From: Brasenia schreberi
Taxonomy: Eukaryota; Streptophyta; Magnoliopsida; Nymphaeales; Cabombaceae
NCBI GenBank assembly: GCA_036023115.1
Contig: JAYKKT010000059.1
Coordinates: forward strand, 9,435,001 to 9,499,000
Length of the DNA: 64,000 nucleotides
Direction of reading: 5' to 3'
Part shown: positions 52,501-64,000 of the stretch, one piece after another
Layout: every line of letters starts with the position of its first letter
Position numbering within the stretch: position 1 is the first letter of the stretch
Position numbers and translations under genes: made by a program
The notes under the pieces: generated by a model
Database searches by the model: none
Seen by the model: only the letters and a program-made list of their open reading frames with translations
What the model was told of the DNA's origin: nothing

Positions 52501-54066
52501 CAAACCGTCTTGCCGACTGCTGCTGTTCCTGTTGTGCCATTTTCTCCAGCTGAAACGATAGGCGTTCCAAGTGAATGTTTGTTATTGAAAAACATGTTTG
52601 ATCCAAGCACAGAGGTTTGTTGTTGTTTGTGTTGAATAAAAAGTTTTGTGCTTTAATGAGCTAACAGATGAACTGATTTTGCAGACTGATCCTGAATTTG
52701 ATTTGGATATCAAAGGGGATGTACAAGAAGAATGCTCCAACTTTGGTGTGGTGAAGCATATCTATGTTGACAAGTGAGTATTGTCCCGGTTCTTGTTCAT
52801 TAATGGTGACCTTTCCTTGTATTGCAGTCATCTTACCTTTACAATAAAGTGTGATTTCATGACTTAGTTACTGAGCGTCTCCCTCCACGTATTGAGATCC
52901 TGCTTTACTCTTGATGACAGTTAGTGGGGTACAGTGGGTGTGTTGTGTGGTGGTTACATGTCGGATCCAGATCCACATGCTACATAACTTGTAGCTTCTT
53001 TTCCTTTGTTTTGCTAATGATGCCAATACATTTTCTTTAGAACCCTTTTTTTGGGCCTATATTTAGACAGCATATATCCATAATTTCAAATGAATGTGGG
53101 TTTTTCTGCTGTGACTTATCACATCTATATCTGCAATGTAACTTGTTTCCCATCTCTGCTGGACTGTATATGTATTTTGAAATTGATGCCTATCCTGCTA
53201 TATGTAATAATTTCCTTTTCCCTGTTTCATTATTAATGAAATAAGTGTCCTGTGTTCACCATCTTTGTCGTGGTTCTTGATTTTTTAATGCAACTTAGGG
53301 CGTTGCTTGTTTTACCCTTTGATTCCTGAACTCTCGGAGGAAGCATGATTTTTGATTTCTCAAAAGCAAACATAATAAAGTAAACCCCGTGACTCTTAGG
53401 TCAATCTGAGAGTCCAAAGCTGAAAGCCTGTGATTTCATCACATAGGAGGCGTTGTGATCTGGAATCACAGGTGTGCTAACTCATCACAGCTGATATCTG
53501 TAGAACCTTACCGTTATGACAACAGATTTCAAGGCTTTGCTATTGGCCAGAATCTTATATTTCTCTTAATCCTTTGTGCAGGAATAGTGCTGGCAATGTG
53601 TATTTGAAGTTTGACAGTGTTGCAGCAGCATCAAAAGCCCAGAATGCCATGCATGGAAGGTGGTTTGCGAGGAGGATGATAACGGCGTTATTCATGGTAG
53701 GCATCACACGCGTACAGGGCAATTTACTTATTTGGTTTGTTGTGAGATATCAAGTCCCCAGTAAAGTGAGTTATTTACCACTTCGAACATGTTGGCACAA
53801 AGAATGTTGGTTTGGCGGCTCATATATTCCTAATCTCTTTTTTATCTTCTCATTAGAAATTTTGGCTGTTGAAGTTCAGTGCTGTTGGTGATTTGTTTTC
53901 ATTGCACAATTTTCGTGCCTTGTAGTAGTTGCATCTGAATGAGCGTCTCCTTGGTAGCAATAATTGTAGAAAAGAAACCATACTTATTGGTCTTGATTTA
54001 ATACCTGGGTTACTTTTCTTGCAGCCCCCTATGCAGTACGACGCGAAGTTCAAAGGCAGTAGTTGA
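40556..54066 (+). CDS. RBM39/CC1-like splicing factor with RS-like domain, two RRMs and a UHM, 13 coding exons
   Basis: Exons: 40556-41202, 41795-41873, 42067-42123, 42815-42870, 45030-45261, 47283-47369, 47502-47576, 51163-51243, 52282-52346, 52425-52614, 52685-52773, 53582-53696, 54025-54066. All are in frame with GT/AG borders, giving 604 aa. Residues 1-235 form a highly charged R/E/K/D/S-rich region starting MDFDEYDYLEQT. RRM1 is about 236-312 (VFAYQM and KGVGYVEF). RRM2 is about 339-415 (LYVGNL and KGFAFVQF). A C-terminal U2AF-homology motif is about 510-604, with the GRWFARRMITALF segment (Arg579, Phe581) expected to bind UHM-ligand motifs. The domain order matches RBM39/CAPER and plant CC1-like factors, which act in the nucleus with U2AF and SF3b in 3' splice-site choice. 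Intron 4 holds a hAT-like element and intron 7 a nested pair of RTE LINEs. No lesion is seen. Confidence 0.95.
43685..44715. mobile_element. hAT-like element, 1031 bp, perfect 7-bp TIRs and 8-bp TSD
   Basis: It begins CAGTGTT and ends AACACTG (perfect inverted repeat) and is flanked by the perfect 8-bp direct repeat GTTGGGAG (43677-43684 and 44716-44723). Multiple CGATACG words lie near both ends, which is typical subterminal repetition for hAT elements. The interior is AT-rich with only short open stretches, so it is non-autonomous or strongly decayed. It sits in intron 4 of the RBM39-like gene. Confidence 0.9.
48170..48486 (-). mobile_element. RTE LINE copy D2, 317 bp, inserted into D1
   Basis: Only the RTE 3' end (C-terminal coding region and tail), inserted between perfect 17-bp copies of TCTAATTGTAACCAAAT (48153-48169 and 48487-48503) that belong to D1. 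A short frame ([20 protein letters not shown]) matches the RTE C-terminus. Confidence 0.9.
48639..48808. repeat. 85-bp tandem duplication inside RTE D1
   Basis: Two direct copies (48639-48723 and 48724-48808) of the segment around CTTTTTTCTTAGAC and ACTAATACAATGTCATT, with a few differences. Confidence 0.88.
48990..49186. repeat. 88-bp inverted repeat with 21-nt loop
   Basis: Arms 48990-49077 and 49099-49186 are complementary at 85 of 88 positions by eye. The 21-nt spacer contains ACAACAACAACTAAGC, which matches the extreme 3' end of the RTE family. Confidence 0.93.
49999..50144. repeat. 73-bp tandem duplication inside RTE D1
   Basis: Two direct copies (49999-50071 and 50072-50144) beginning ATTTAGATCTCCTAAACTAA, differing at a few bases. 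They fall in the endonuclease region (KIPQREM). Confidence 0.9.
51765..51950. repeat. 93-bp tandem duplication in intron 8 of the RBM39-like gene
   Basis: Two direct copies (51765-51857 and 51858-51950) starting ATCTACCACAATCCTTTTGA; I see two substitutions. It is non-coding. Confidence 0.95.
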
Positions 54067-54360
54067 ATCTATGCCAGGGTGAGGTTTCTTGCTGATATTA
54101 GATTGGTCGCTTTCTTTCACTTTCATGGCTTGAAACCTTGTCATGGCGGACTGCTTCTTTGTCTCTTGACCATAATGAAGATTCCCCAGATTGGGTAAAT
54201 ATGCAGGCGAACTGATGTCAGTGAAGATGAATATCACCAAACAGTTGGGTGTTGGTAGGATTCTTCTTTGTGAAATGAAGTTTTAATGTAGTGTTGCAAC
54301 TGGTTTTATGTGAATCTTGGTGCCCGATAATTCTTTGTTTATTTATTTATTTGTTTTTTA

Positions 54361-54511
54361 CATTAGAAGGCTGCCGTTTAAGGGGTCGAAGCAGTCGAGC
54401 ATCGGAGTCAGAAGCCTAACGCAAAACACGAACATGCATGGGAACCAAACTCACAACCATAGCATGGGAGTCGGAGGGCGCTGCCAGTTAGGCTAATAAT
54501 CTGGGTGCTTT
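54361..54511 (-). repeat. Possible tRNA-derived SINE
   Basis: On the minus strand, TAGCCTAACTGGCAG fits a Pol III A box and GGTTGTGAGTTTGGTTCCC, about 30 bp later, fits a B box. The whole resembles the tRNA-related head of a SINE. Ends and target duplication were not identified. Confidence 0.4.
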
Positions 54512-56682
54512 CATGTTCGAAAGTTTCTTAAATAGATCTTTTGTCAACAGAATTTGTCACAAGAATAGAGCGTGTCACTTTGCAATAGTTTTTTTATTGG
54601 GAAGTTGGGGTTAGATGAACTGGGGTTCAAAGTCGAGCTTCCAACTCTGGCTCTCATGATTTGATTCCTTAAACCAGTGGCGCATCATGTTATTAGTATT
54701 ATAAACATGCAAGTGTTCAGTTCATCATTAGAAGCCTTTTCCATTGTCAGCCTTTCTCGAGGAACGATCACCTGTGCCTTGGGAGCCCCAGAAACTTGCA
54801 CAATCAAACTGTGCGTAGGATGTACTCCTATTAGAGGGGTGTAGATTGTCGATTTAAGTTTGTTGTTAACTTCTACCAAGAATAGGTATAGGTTCCTGCT
54901 ACTGCTAGTTTCATCACGAGAGGGGCCTGGGCCATCAGACCTTGAAAAGCATTTCTGGCTACTGTAGAAGACTCGATTTTCCAATGATCTGTGTTGGGTC
55001 ATGTCCTTGCCAATGCAGCAACTGCTCCTTGTACTACTAACCATTTAAGTTGCCTAGATTGGGATTATAAAGATCATTATTGAAAAATTGGGCCAGTTAC
55101 GCTTGGGAGAACAGGAAAATTTTTAGCTACCAATTCTTTAACCAGAGTTGTCACACCCTACATGTCCTGCTAAGGATGGCAATTGGTACATGTGACTGTT
55201 CGACCTTCAACAAGGATCTCATAGGTGGCGCAAGCAAGAACATTGCAGCTTTGCAAGAGAGAATATGAGAGAGCACATCATTTAGCAGAGAATCAAGTTA
55301 GATTGGTTCAGTTTTACTTGAGTCTAATTTTTAAGACGTAAAAGAACTATGTTCTTATATGCCACATTTTAGTTTAAAACGTGCAAACTATGAAGTGTTT
55401 GCTTGTTTAACCGTACAGATGCAGACCAAATCATGCATTACAAATGGGGTCACGGTAGAATGAGCTACTCAAGTCTGATTGCCATCAAAGACCTCTTAAA
55501 TCCAGGCATGAACTGATCGATTCCAAGTTACAATTTTTAATTGTGAACTATTTAGCTCTAAACCCTACCATTTATCAAATACAAATCAAATAAACTGTTC
55601 GTGTTGAAATATGGATTTAGCTGCTGCTGCTGATTTGCATAACCACCCATTTTCATAAGAGAATAGCTTTGTTTACATTATTATGATGAGCCTTGTCACA
55701 AGCATCATGGTGAACCTCATGGACACTACCATCACCATGGACATCATCATCATCATCATGAGCCTCATCATAAGGTGAATCTTGTGAACACCACCATCAC
55801 CATGGCGCCCCCAGAGCATTATTCGTCCATTTACAGAGCTCATGCAACACATGCCCAAGTCAATGCCATGGTCTATTAAACCGTTGGCTTACTGCTGTGT
55901 TTTAGTTGATAATAAGTGCATATAGCACACTTCAAGTATGAGTTAGGGAAGCGTTATTTGGGTTTAATAGCTTGAATATATGAGGCCTTGTGCTTGTCTT
56001 GACAAGCATACATGTTGTCAAGAGTTTAGAAGTATCTCTGGACTTCCAAAATCGAAGGAAATAAAGTCTTTCTCAGACTTATAATTAGACTTTTATTTGT
56101 TTGTTTATTGGCTAACTGGGAGAAACAACCTTTGAAGAATATGGAACGGCTTATTGTAAAACTTTGACGCTAATAACCAAGGTTATCTCCTTGATTACAT
56201 AGATATGATGAAGACCGTATCCTCGTCCTTCCTTTCCTTTCTAGTATTCTTGTTGCTTTTATGTAGATTGCATACAGTTCAAGAAAGGAATCAAACAAGG
56301 AGCATTCTTTCACTCATAGTCAATGTAAGAACTTGCCACGAGATATAAGCTTTGAGAAAGAGACATATATAGTTGCATAGCTATGTATCGGAAAGACGAG
56401 AGATTTGATTCCTTAATCAATTTTTCTCTTATATTATATGTATATAGTGATTGGATACTGCTCACTCATGCTCTTGCTTTTCGGTCACACAAGTGCAATA
56501 AAAATACTCGTTATACTTTTCCAAAGTCTTAAGAATTTTGAAATTACACTCATGTCTCCTGGGTGGATAGGATCCAGTTTTTTCCTCCCTCTCTCTCTCA
56601 TATATATATATATATAAATTCTTGATAGGGTAGACATGTCCCATTTGATAAGGAAATGAACAGGATTAAGATGGGTTTCATT

Positions 56683-56997
56683 TAGACATGGCCAATTCTA
56701 AATCAGTCCAGCTGTTTCAACTGGAATAAAAACGAGCCAGGAACCAGCTGGAACCAAAACCTTTGCAATGGGTTCGAAACTGGAACCGACACCGAGGGCC
56801 ATGATCCGATTTCGGTCCCACCTTCTATGAAACTGGAACCGGTTGGTGCCTTATTTATATATATATATATATTTCTGATTCTGAACTGTTTGAACTTCAA
56901 ATTGAAACCAAAACTAGAATCAATGGTTCCAAACCGGGACCTAGACTGGTTCAATCCCGGTTCACGGTTCCAGGTAAAGCGAAACTGGCCACGTCTA
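56683..56997. mobile_element. hAT-like non-autonomous element, third copy of the GGTTCC family
   Basis: It begins TAGACATGGCC and ends GGCCACGTCTA; the ends are complementary at 10 of 11 positions. The interior is rich in GGAACC/GGTTCC words, as in the elements at 1621 and 14658. No matching 8-bp flanks are visible, so the target duplication has decayed or been lost. Confidence 0.65.
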
Positions 56998-57212
56998 TAG
57001 GTAGTCCGTGGTTCCAGTACGAATGAAAAAAAGTAACAGATAATTAAATGAAAATTTTGTATTTGAAAAGCAAGGGTTAAGTACTTGATTACTTTTGGCT
57101 ATATATATATATATATGCGTGTGTGTGTGTGTGTCAAATACTAAAAAGTGAACATGAACGGACGATCTTCATTTATATGTGAACGTTAGCTGAATCGATT
57201 TGACCATCATAA

Positions 57213-57315
<103 letters not shown>

Positions 57316-58184
57316 TAATAAGTCTTGGTGAAAGGTACACCTTCCAACATGGCGTGCTAGCAGGCATCACATATTGCATTTGGTCTTTAGGGATGTCAAC
57401 GGGATTGGATTAAGATCCAAATTAGGTTCATTAGTTGGATTTGGTACTATATCTAGGATCTACTGGCAAAGTCAGTTGGATCAGGGTTAATAGGACCGGG
57501 TCAACTAGCAATTATGGGTAAAAGAAATCGAAAAGAATAATTAAGAAGAGAAACCACCCAAATCTTCTCTCTTCCATTCATTTATAATTTTATGACACTT
57601 TTTCTATAGTGTTTATGGCAAGCAATCTGAAAACAATCTCTTTTATTTTGAATTGGTCCTTTCTAAAACTATTTGGAGTCTGAAAGAACCAAGAACAAAC
57701 TGAAACCAAGCTGTAAGAAGTCAGGTTCGAGTTCGAGTTTTAGACGTGAGAGATCCAACCCATTTAAACTCGACCCGGTTTGTAATCAATCATCCCATTG
57801 ACTCATATGTGCCTCTGTTAGTTTGAATCTATCCAAACCAGAAACCCAGTCCAAACCATATCAGGTCAAGTTTTGATTGTAACGCCATACCTATTTAGAG
57901 TTGGCTGTGACAAAAACCAACGCGAACCTGGTAAACCCTGTTCTCTTAATTTATGAAAATCATGCCGTAATTCACAAGTAATTGCTATCCCTTCTTTAAT
58001 TGTTATTCAGAATTCCTTTTGCAGTTAATAGTGCGTTATTTAAGCAAACTAGTGCAACAACCATTGACTGCATAAACTTTAAGGAAGTCCCAAGTAGGAT
58101 TGCTTCATATATATAAATGTGTGGCTTCTCCTTATCTTCCTACATCTCAGCTTCCTTTCAATTTTCTCTCACCTAACAGGCACA

Positions 58185-58312
58185 ATGAAGCAAGCGACCT
58201 CTCTTTGCTCTCTCTTTACAGTAATGGCTTGTTCTCATGTCTTGTGTATGGAGGGAGAGACCTCACAGAACCCAAGGTCTGATAACAACACCATAGATGA
58301 CATGCAATTAGC
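58185..58312 (+). pseudogene. Start of a small unknown ORF cut by copia-2
   Basis: ATG at 58185 opens a frame with a hydrophobic N-terminus (MKQATSLCSLFTVMACSHVL) resembling a signal peptide, then a polar stretch. It runs straight into the LTR at 58313. A TATA-like TATATAAAT at about 58109-58117 and a pyrimidine-rich leader lie upstream. It looks like the first part of a small secreted-protein gene broken by the retrotransposon. I cannot assign a family, and it may be chance. Confidence 0.35.
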
Positions 58313-58735
58313 TATTAAGCCGAGAAATTGATCATTCTCGGTAGTTTCATGGGAACGGCTAGATCGACTATCTAGCTGTTTCCTATGGAGGTGGTTACGG
58401 AACAAATCCGTAACAGCCTGACTATTACATATGAGTTCTGTAACGATCGAATAAGGGTTCCAGAATGGAAAGCGCAACTGGATATCCGAGAGCAGGTCAT
58501 GTACTGCGCAATTGATTGTCATAGCATCACACAAAGCAAGATACGGTCAAACACAATGAAAAACACAAAACCTCCTTGAAAAAATCGGTTGTGGGAAACT
58601 AGAAAAATACTTACCTCTTTGTTGTTGTTGTTTTCTTTGTCTTCATCTCATAGAGGTCATGTGTTGCGCAATTGGAAGTCGTCGGGAGCTAATGGAGAAA
58701 CCCTGTGAGAATGTTATACTAGAAAATAGGACATT
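58313..58735 (+). repeat. copia-2 5' LTR
   Basis: It begins TATTAAGCCGAG (TG decayed to TA) and shares collinear blocks with 63639-64000, including ATTCTCGG, GTTTCA, GGTGGTTAC and CGTCGGGAGCTA. The 3' boundary is estimated from the PBS at 58751. Confidence 0.8.
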
Positions 58736-60208
58736 AAAATAACTGAAAACTGGTATCAAAGCCTCGCTATTTGTAAAAAGGTACGCAATTAGTTTTTAGT
58801 AAAGAAAAATAATAAAAAAGAGATAAGAAGTCGAGAAGGGGAACACCTTGTTTTTCTTGGAAAAAGAAGGTCGACTGTTGAAAACCATAATTTATTGCCT
58901 AAGACAACCAACAAAACAGATCAGCCAGACTCTGCCAAAGGCCAGACGACCGAAACAGAAGATCGGACAAAATCGGCAAAAGAAAAGAGATAGGCCAAAA
59001 CTTAGAAAAGAAAAGACATCGACTAGGTTTGCCAAAAGTCAGAAGATCGGCTAGAACCGATAAAGGAAAAGAATGACCAGGTTCTAAAGGCCAAACGGTC
59101 AATGATAGGAGATAGGTCGAGATATGACAAAAACAAGAAAAGAGAATAAGCCAACGATCGATGGCTGTTGGACCTAAAAAAGAGCGAAAGAGAGCTTAGG
59201 CCAATGTCTAGTAGACGTCAACAAGACTTAAAACATGGAGGGAGGCAGGACCCTCCCCTCTCTCTCACTGTGATCTCACTCTCCCTCTTTTTCGCTCTCT
59301 TCCCTTTTATACGGCTTGGGAAACTGCTTACAATTTCAAAAAAATTGCCTTGGGTAATGGACTGAAAAGTTCATTCTGCCCCTCATCATTTTTAAAAATT
59401 ACAAGCTAGTACAGGGTAAAATTATTTTTGTTTTACCCTCAAAGAGGCAAAAAGATGGTCTTTCCCTCTAGTTGTTTATAGAAATTACGGAATACCTAGA
59501 GGTTGAATTACCTTCATACTCTTACCTGATAAAAGGTTCACAATTCTTCCACTTTGTTAAAAGACAAGATTGCTCTTTTCTTTTTTAAAATTTATAAATT
59601 TGGACTAAGGGGAAAAATTTTGGGTTTACCCTCGCTTAGTGACGAATTTTACAAAAAAAAATTATACCATATTTACTATTGTACCCCTAGTTTTTTTGAA
59701 AAATTACAAAGCTGGATAGACACGTAAAATTACTAGTTTAGCTTGAGTTATTCCCAGTTTTATTACCTCCATGTCTACTATTGGACTAAGGAATTTTTGA
59801 GAAAAATTTCACATTTGTTTCCAGTTTGATTCTATAACAGAATTAAGTTATTAAGAACTCAATAATAGTACTTAAAATTTGTATGAAATTGGTTTTAAGT
59901 ACCTTGAGTTATTTCAATTCAATAGTTGGATATTATGTATTCTATTAGTTAAATATTTGTTATCTGTTGCTTGTTGCTTGATATATGTTTTCCTTTTAGA
60001 TCGTTTGATTGTTAATTCTGTCAAATATATAAAAATGAACTGAAGAATATGTGTATATGAATTGGCAAAAACAAAAAATTATACAGTCTAAATTTTCAAA
60101 TGTGGAAAAGGACAATCCCGTTGGCTCTCTTACACTAGAAGGTGTCAAATATGTATTAAAGAAAACTGTGCACACACTACCTCTTGAAGCTAGAGAGCAA
60201 CAAAAAGA

Positions 60209-60646
60209 ATGTATAAAACATTTCTAAGAGATGATACGATAGTAAGAACTGTCATGTTAACATACATGAATGATGATCTAATTAGGGTCTTTGAAGAATA
60301 TGAGATCGCTAAAGAGCTGTTTAATTCAATAACAACAAAATATGATACTACGACTAAACTATATATTCAATTGTTGCTACAAAAGTACAACTCTTATAAG
60401 ATGAAAGAAGAAGATAATGTATTAAAACATGTGAACCATATGCTCGTAATGACAAGAGTTTTAGCTGTAACTAAATCAATTATCAAAGAACTGATGCAAA
60501 TATCTACAATACTGAATAATTTTCTCCCATCCCATAACATAGTTACTACTGTCCTTAGACTAGTTACTGAAACAAATCTTTTAAAATTGCCCCTTAAACT
60601 AGCAATTGAACAAGAATATTTGAATAAAAATAGAAAAGAGAAATAG
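60209..60646 (+). pseudogene. copia-2 gag remnant
   Basis: 145 codons resembling the plant copia gag (UBN2 type): EEYEIAKELFNSITTKYDTT, LLLQKYNSYKMKEEDNVLKH, and a helical stretch ending in a stop. An upstream start was probably lost to stops. A cysteine-containing piece near 60790-60840 may be what remains of the zinc knuckle. Confidence 0.75.
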
Positions 60647-61320
60647 CTAGTGGTGCAAGATGAGATAGGGTTTAACTAGAAAGCCAACCATAAAAGAAAT
60701 AAACAAAACAAAAGGTTTGGCAAAAATAACAAAAATGACAGTTTATCTTTTAAGAAATCGCAAAAAATTACTTCTAAAATTAAATGTTTCAGCTGTACAA
60801 AAATAGGATACTAGAAGAGGGACTGCCACAACAAGAAAAATGGTGGAAACAACCAACAATGCGTACAATTAGAGAAGTAGGATATAATGTGCGTGATATA
60901 ACAATACTTATATATGGACCGCTCAATGACTGATTGATGGATTGACTTAAGAGTGACGAGACATCTCAATGAGGAGAGAATGAGCAATGAATCTAAAGGA
61001 ATATAAACCAAGAGAACATCGGGTATACATGATAAATAAACTTTCTGAGATGCTCTTGAAACTGGATCATTTAGAATTTATATATAAGACATATCGATTG
61101 TATTGACTGATGCATTGATTGTGCAAACTATAGAGCACAATCACGTTTCGGTCCCTTCCTTGGTTAAAAAGGGTTTTGAGGTTAAGTTTATTCTTTGCAA
61201 AGTGATTGTGAGGAAGCATGAGAGAGTATTTTTCTTCAAGAAATTTGATGTAGAACATGGATTTTCAAATTAAACATTAATAAAAATGAAAGTTCTTCTA
61301 CTTATATTGATTGTGCCTTT

Positions 61321-62231
61321 AATATTGATGTTAATATATGACATAAACGCGTAGACCATATAAGTCTGGAAAAGTTGAAGAAATTATCCAACTTTGACTT
61401 ACTGCTAAAATTTTAGGAAAACACTTTAAACAAGTGTGAAGCCTGTATGAAAGGAAAAATGATGAGAATTTTTTTTCCAAAGAAACAAGGGCAACAATCA
61501 TGTTGAAAATTATTCTAACTTATTTATGTGAACCCTTTAGAGTAAGATCACATAAAGAAAATGTCTATTTCATAACCTTTATCGATAATTACTTGAGATA
61601 TACTTATAGATATCTCTTAGCACAAAAATCTAAGATGCTTGAAGTATTTAAAGAATATAAGTAGGAAGTTGAAAATTAAGTAGGGCATACAATCAAAGTC
61701 TTGAGATCAGATAGAGGTGGTGAGTACACCTTTGGAGAATTGGTCTAAAGACTTTGTTATTTTGAAACAAAATACAATGCCTAGAACATTGCAACAAAAT
61801 GGTGTAGCTGAAAGATATAACATGACTTACTGAACATGACTAGGTCAATGTTAATTGATGTTTCTCTACGAAGGATATTTTGGAAAGAAGCAATAAGTAC
61901 ATCAGTGTACATACTCAATAGAGTACCATGTAAAGCTTTATTTACTACAACATATGAGATATGGTTTGTAAGAAAACTCAACCTATATCATTTCAGGTTG
62001 TGGAGATCTATCGGTCATGCGAAAATCCTTGATCAGTTTAGAGACAAACTAGATAACAAGTTCTTGAAATTTATATTTATCAAATATCCTAAAGGTTCAA
62101 AAGGATATTGTGTTTATCATAAGGACCGTGGAATAAAAGAGAGTAGAGATGTTGAATTCTTAGAATATACTAAGAATGACATCCTTGAGAATAATGATGA
62201 AAATGTTGACGATCTAGTAGATTTAAATTAA
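61321..62231 (+). pseudogene. copia-2 integrase remnant
   Basis: Broken frames show the pre-integrase and core region, including a DRGGEYT motif at about 61713 and NGVAERYN near 61800. The open block 61836-62231 follows (RRIFWKEAISTSVYILNRVP, then the SKGYCVYHKDRGIKESRDVE stretch). Order and motifs fit copia integrase. Confidence 0.75.
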
Positions 62232-62519
62232 TCATCATTTGAACTCATAGAAGATCTTCTAAAAACAACTGAAACTTTAAGTGGACATAAAAGGCGTAGG
62301 GACACACCGTCCTTATTAAAGGATTATCACACTTATCTTACACAAGAAGTGCACAATTCAGTAGATTTAGACGAACTGACTAATAACTTTACTTATTGGT
62401 AGACTATTGACTTATCTGAATCAACATACTACTAGGAAAAAGCCATGGATGAGAAAATTGAATCTATTGAGAAAAATAAAGTCTAAGAGTTGGTTGATTT
62501 GACAAAAGGAAAATAAGTC

Positions 62520-63460
62520 ATAGGCTGCAAATGAGTTCTGAAAAATAAATATAAAGTCGATAGATCAATCTACCAGTTTAAAAAGAGGTTGGTTGTAAAG
62601 GAATTTTCTAAAAAAGAGGGGATAGATTATGTTAAGACATATTCCCTTGTTGCAAAATTTACATCCATAAGAATAATCTTAGAAATATTAGCATATTATG
62701 ATTTGGATTTATATCAGTTAGATGTAAAAATTGATTTTCTAAATGGAGATTTAGATGAAATCATACATATCCATCAGCCCGATGGATACATAGTTGAAGG
62801 CGAAGAAGATAAGGTATATAGGCTGAAAAAATTCTTATATGACCTTAAACAATCACCTCGTCTAACATTCCTTATGAATAAGTTGTGGGTAGCTTTATGT
62901 GTTTTATGCTATATAAAAGACCTGATATTAGCTTTGTTGTTGGTCTTGTGAGTAGATATCAAAGTAATCCTTGATGACAATATTTGATAGTTGTGAAAAT
63001 GATTCTAAGATATCATAAAGGAACAAATGACTTGAAATTATGTTTTCAAGCAGATGAACTAAAAATGATAGGATACTCATATGCTCACTTTGCTGAGAGC
63101 ATAGATGACAACAAAGCAACCTCAAGATAAATATTTTTATTTGGAGGTAGAGCTGTTTTTTGGGCATGTAAGAAACAGTCTTGTGTAGCGTTGTATACAC
63201 AAGAAGCTGAGTATGTGGCTTGATGTGTAGATAAGCCGCTTCATACAAGATTTAAAGTTGGACATATCCGACGAACCACTGTCATTTACTATGACAATAA
63301 TAAAACAATTACTCTAATCAAGAGTGAAGCTAACAACTCTAAAAACAAGCATATAATGGTGAAATACCACTATGTTCATGATATGGTTATGAGAAAGGAA
63401 ATATCCATCTCAAGATATATTGGTAGACCCCTTGATTAAAGGCATAACAGAGGATCTTTT
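62520..63460 (+). pseudogene. copia-2 reverse transcriptase and RNase H remnants
   Basis: The open block 62589-62951 contains a KEFSKKEGIDYVKTYSLVAK region, LYQLDVKIDFLNGDLDEIIH and LYDLKQSPR, typical of copia RT. The YVDD block is missing or deleted. Later frames carry RNase H motifs (GYSYAHFAESIDD near 63075 and LYTQEAEYVA near 63195). Stops are frequent. Confidence 0.8.
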
Positions 63461-63638
63461 CTCAAAACATGTTACAAACATGAGTTTGAGATATGTTTAA
63501 TTGTTGTGTAGGTAAAAAACCACCGAATAGTTAATGATTGCAATAACAATTATAAAATGACATTATTAGGAAAACCCCGCAAAAGTAGGAGAAAAACTAG
63601 TATGTGAGATGATTTGGCTTGAATGGCTAAGTGGGAGA

Positions 63639-64000
63639 TGTTAAGTCGAGAAACTGGCCATTCTCGGCAGTTTCACGGGAACAACTAGATCGGCCATCTA
63701 GCCGCTTCTCATGAAGGTGGTTACACAACAAATCTATAACAACTGGATTATTACGGAGGAGTTCTGTTATGGCTAAATAAGGGCTCTAGAATGAAAAGCC
63801 CAGCCTGAATATCCAAGAGGAGGAGTTAAGCACTACTCTATAAATTCATAGCAATACACAAGTAAGATACAATTAAACACGTTGAAAACCATAAAACCTT
63901 CTTAGAAAAACCGACTATGGAAAGCCGAAAAAACACATACCTACCTCTTTGTTCTTCTCATTACACAGAGGTGCGCAACTAGAATCCGTCGGGAGCTACT
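63639..64000 (+). repeat. copia-2 3' LTR, cut by the window edge
   Basis: It begins TGTTAAGTCGAG directly after a purine tract and continues to the last base of the window. Confidence 0.82.

Larger units (their letters stand above)
58313..64000 (+). mobile_element. Decayed Ty1/copia LTR retrotransposon (copia-2), runs off the right edge
   Basis: The 5' LTR starts at 58313. A PBS-like TGGTATCAAAGCC at 58751 matches initiator tRNA-Met apart from one or two bases. A polypurine tract (AAGTGGGAGA) ends at 63638 and the 3' LTR begins TGTTAAG at 63639. The internal order is gag, integrase, reverse transcriptase, RNase H. All frames are broken. The two LTRs differ much more than those of copia-1, so this is an old insertion. 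Its right end and target duplication lie beyond the window. Confidence 0.9.

Noticed and set aside
54685..55044. 119-codon minus-strand ORF downstream of the RBM39-like gene
   Set aside because: No recognisable domain, and nearby SINE-like and repeat sequence; not enough to call a gene.
55673..55858. Met-rich minus-strand ORF
   Set aside because: It is produced by an imperfect CATCAT repeat and has no other sign of being coding.

Overview
This is a piece of a flowering-plant nuclear genome. It carries four intron-containing protein genes whose exons can be joined in frame with GT/AG borders, and each encodes a member of a family well known in plants. The rest is plant-type repeat sequence: RTE-clade LINEs, Ty1/copia LTR retrotransposons, small hAT-like DNA elements and long microsatellites. 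I cannot name the species. Long, transposon-filled introns suggest a mid-sized to large angiosperm genome.

Layout, left to right: (1) a CYP18-2/PPIL1-type cyclophilin on the minus strand (1124-8792, 6 coding exons, 164 aa), whose 5.7 kb last intron holds an RTE LINE and a hAT-like element; (2) after a divergent intergenic region, an MSR-type putative O-fucosyltransferase on the plus strand (10857-27566, 6 exons, 404 aa); (3) converging on it, 60S ribosomal protein L7 on the minus strand (31285-33909, 6 exons, 245 aa); (4) after an AT-rich divergent intergenic region with diverged tandem repeats and a hAT-like element, an RBM39/CC1-like splicing factor on the plus strand (40556-54066, 13 coding exons, 604 aa); (5) at the right edge, a decayed copia element (58313 to beyond 64000) that interrupts a small promoter-proximal ORF of unknown function.

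The most notable structure is intron 5 of the MSR-like gene (15650-27299, 11.65 kb). It contains a copia element in antisense orientation with both LTRs and a 5-bp target duplication, an RTE LINE nested inside that copia element, a second internally deleted RTE LINE, and a 43-bp RTE stub flanked by a perfect 18-bp duplication. One RTE family recurs across the window at very different ages and lengths, from about 2.7 kb down to 43 bp, and several copies have readable target-site duplications. In the RBM39-like gene one RTE copy is inserted inside another, and a near-perfect 88-bp hairpin sits in the older copy with an RTE 3' tail as its loop.

The four genes share no pathway. Two (CYP18-2/PPIL1 and the RBM39-like protein) are linked to the spliceosome, one to the ribosome and one to cell-wall glucomannan synthesis. 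I see no operon-like system, CRISPR array or clearly new multigene system. The points of interest are the transposon stratigraphy and unusual rearrangements.
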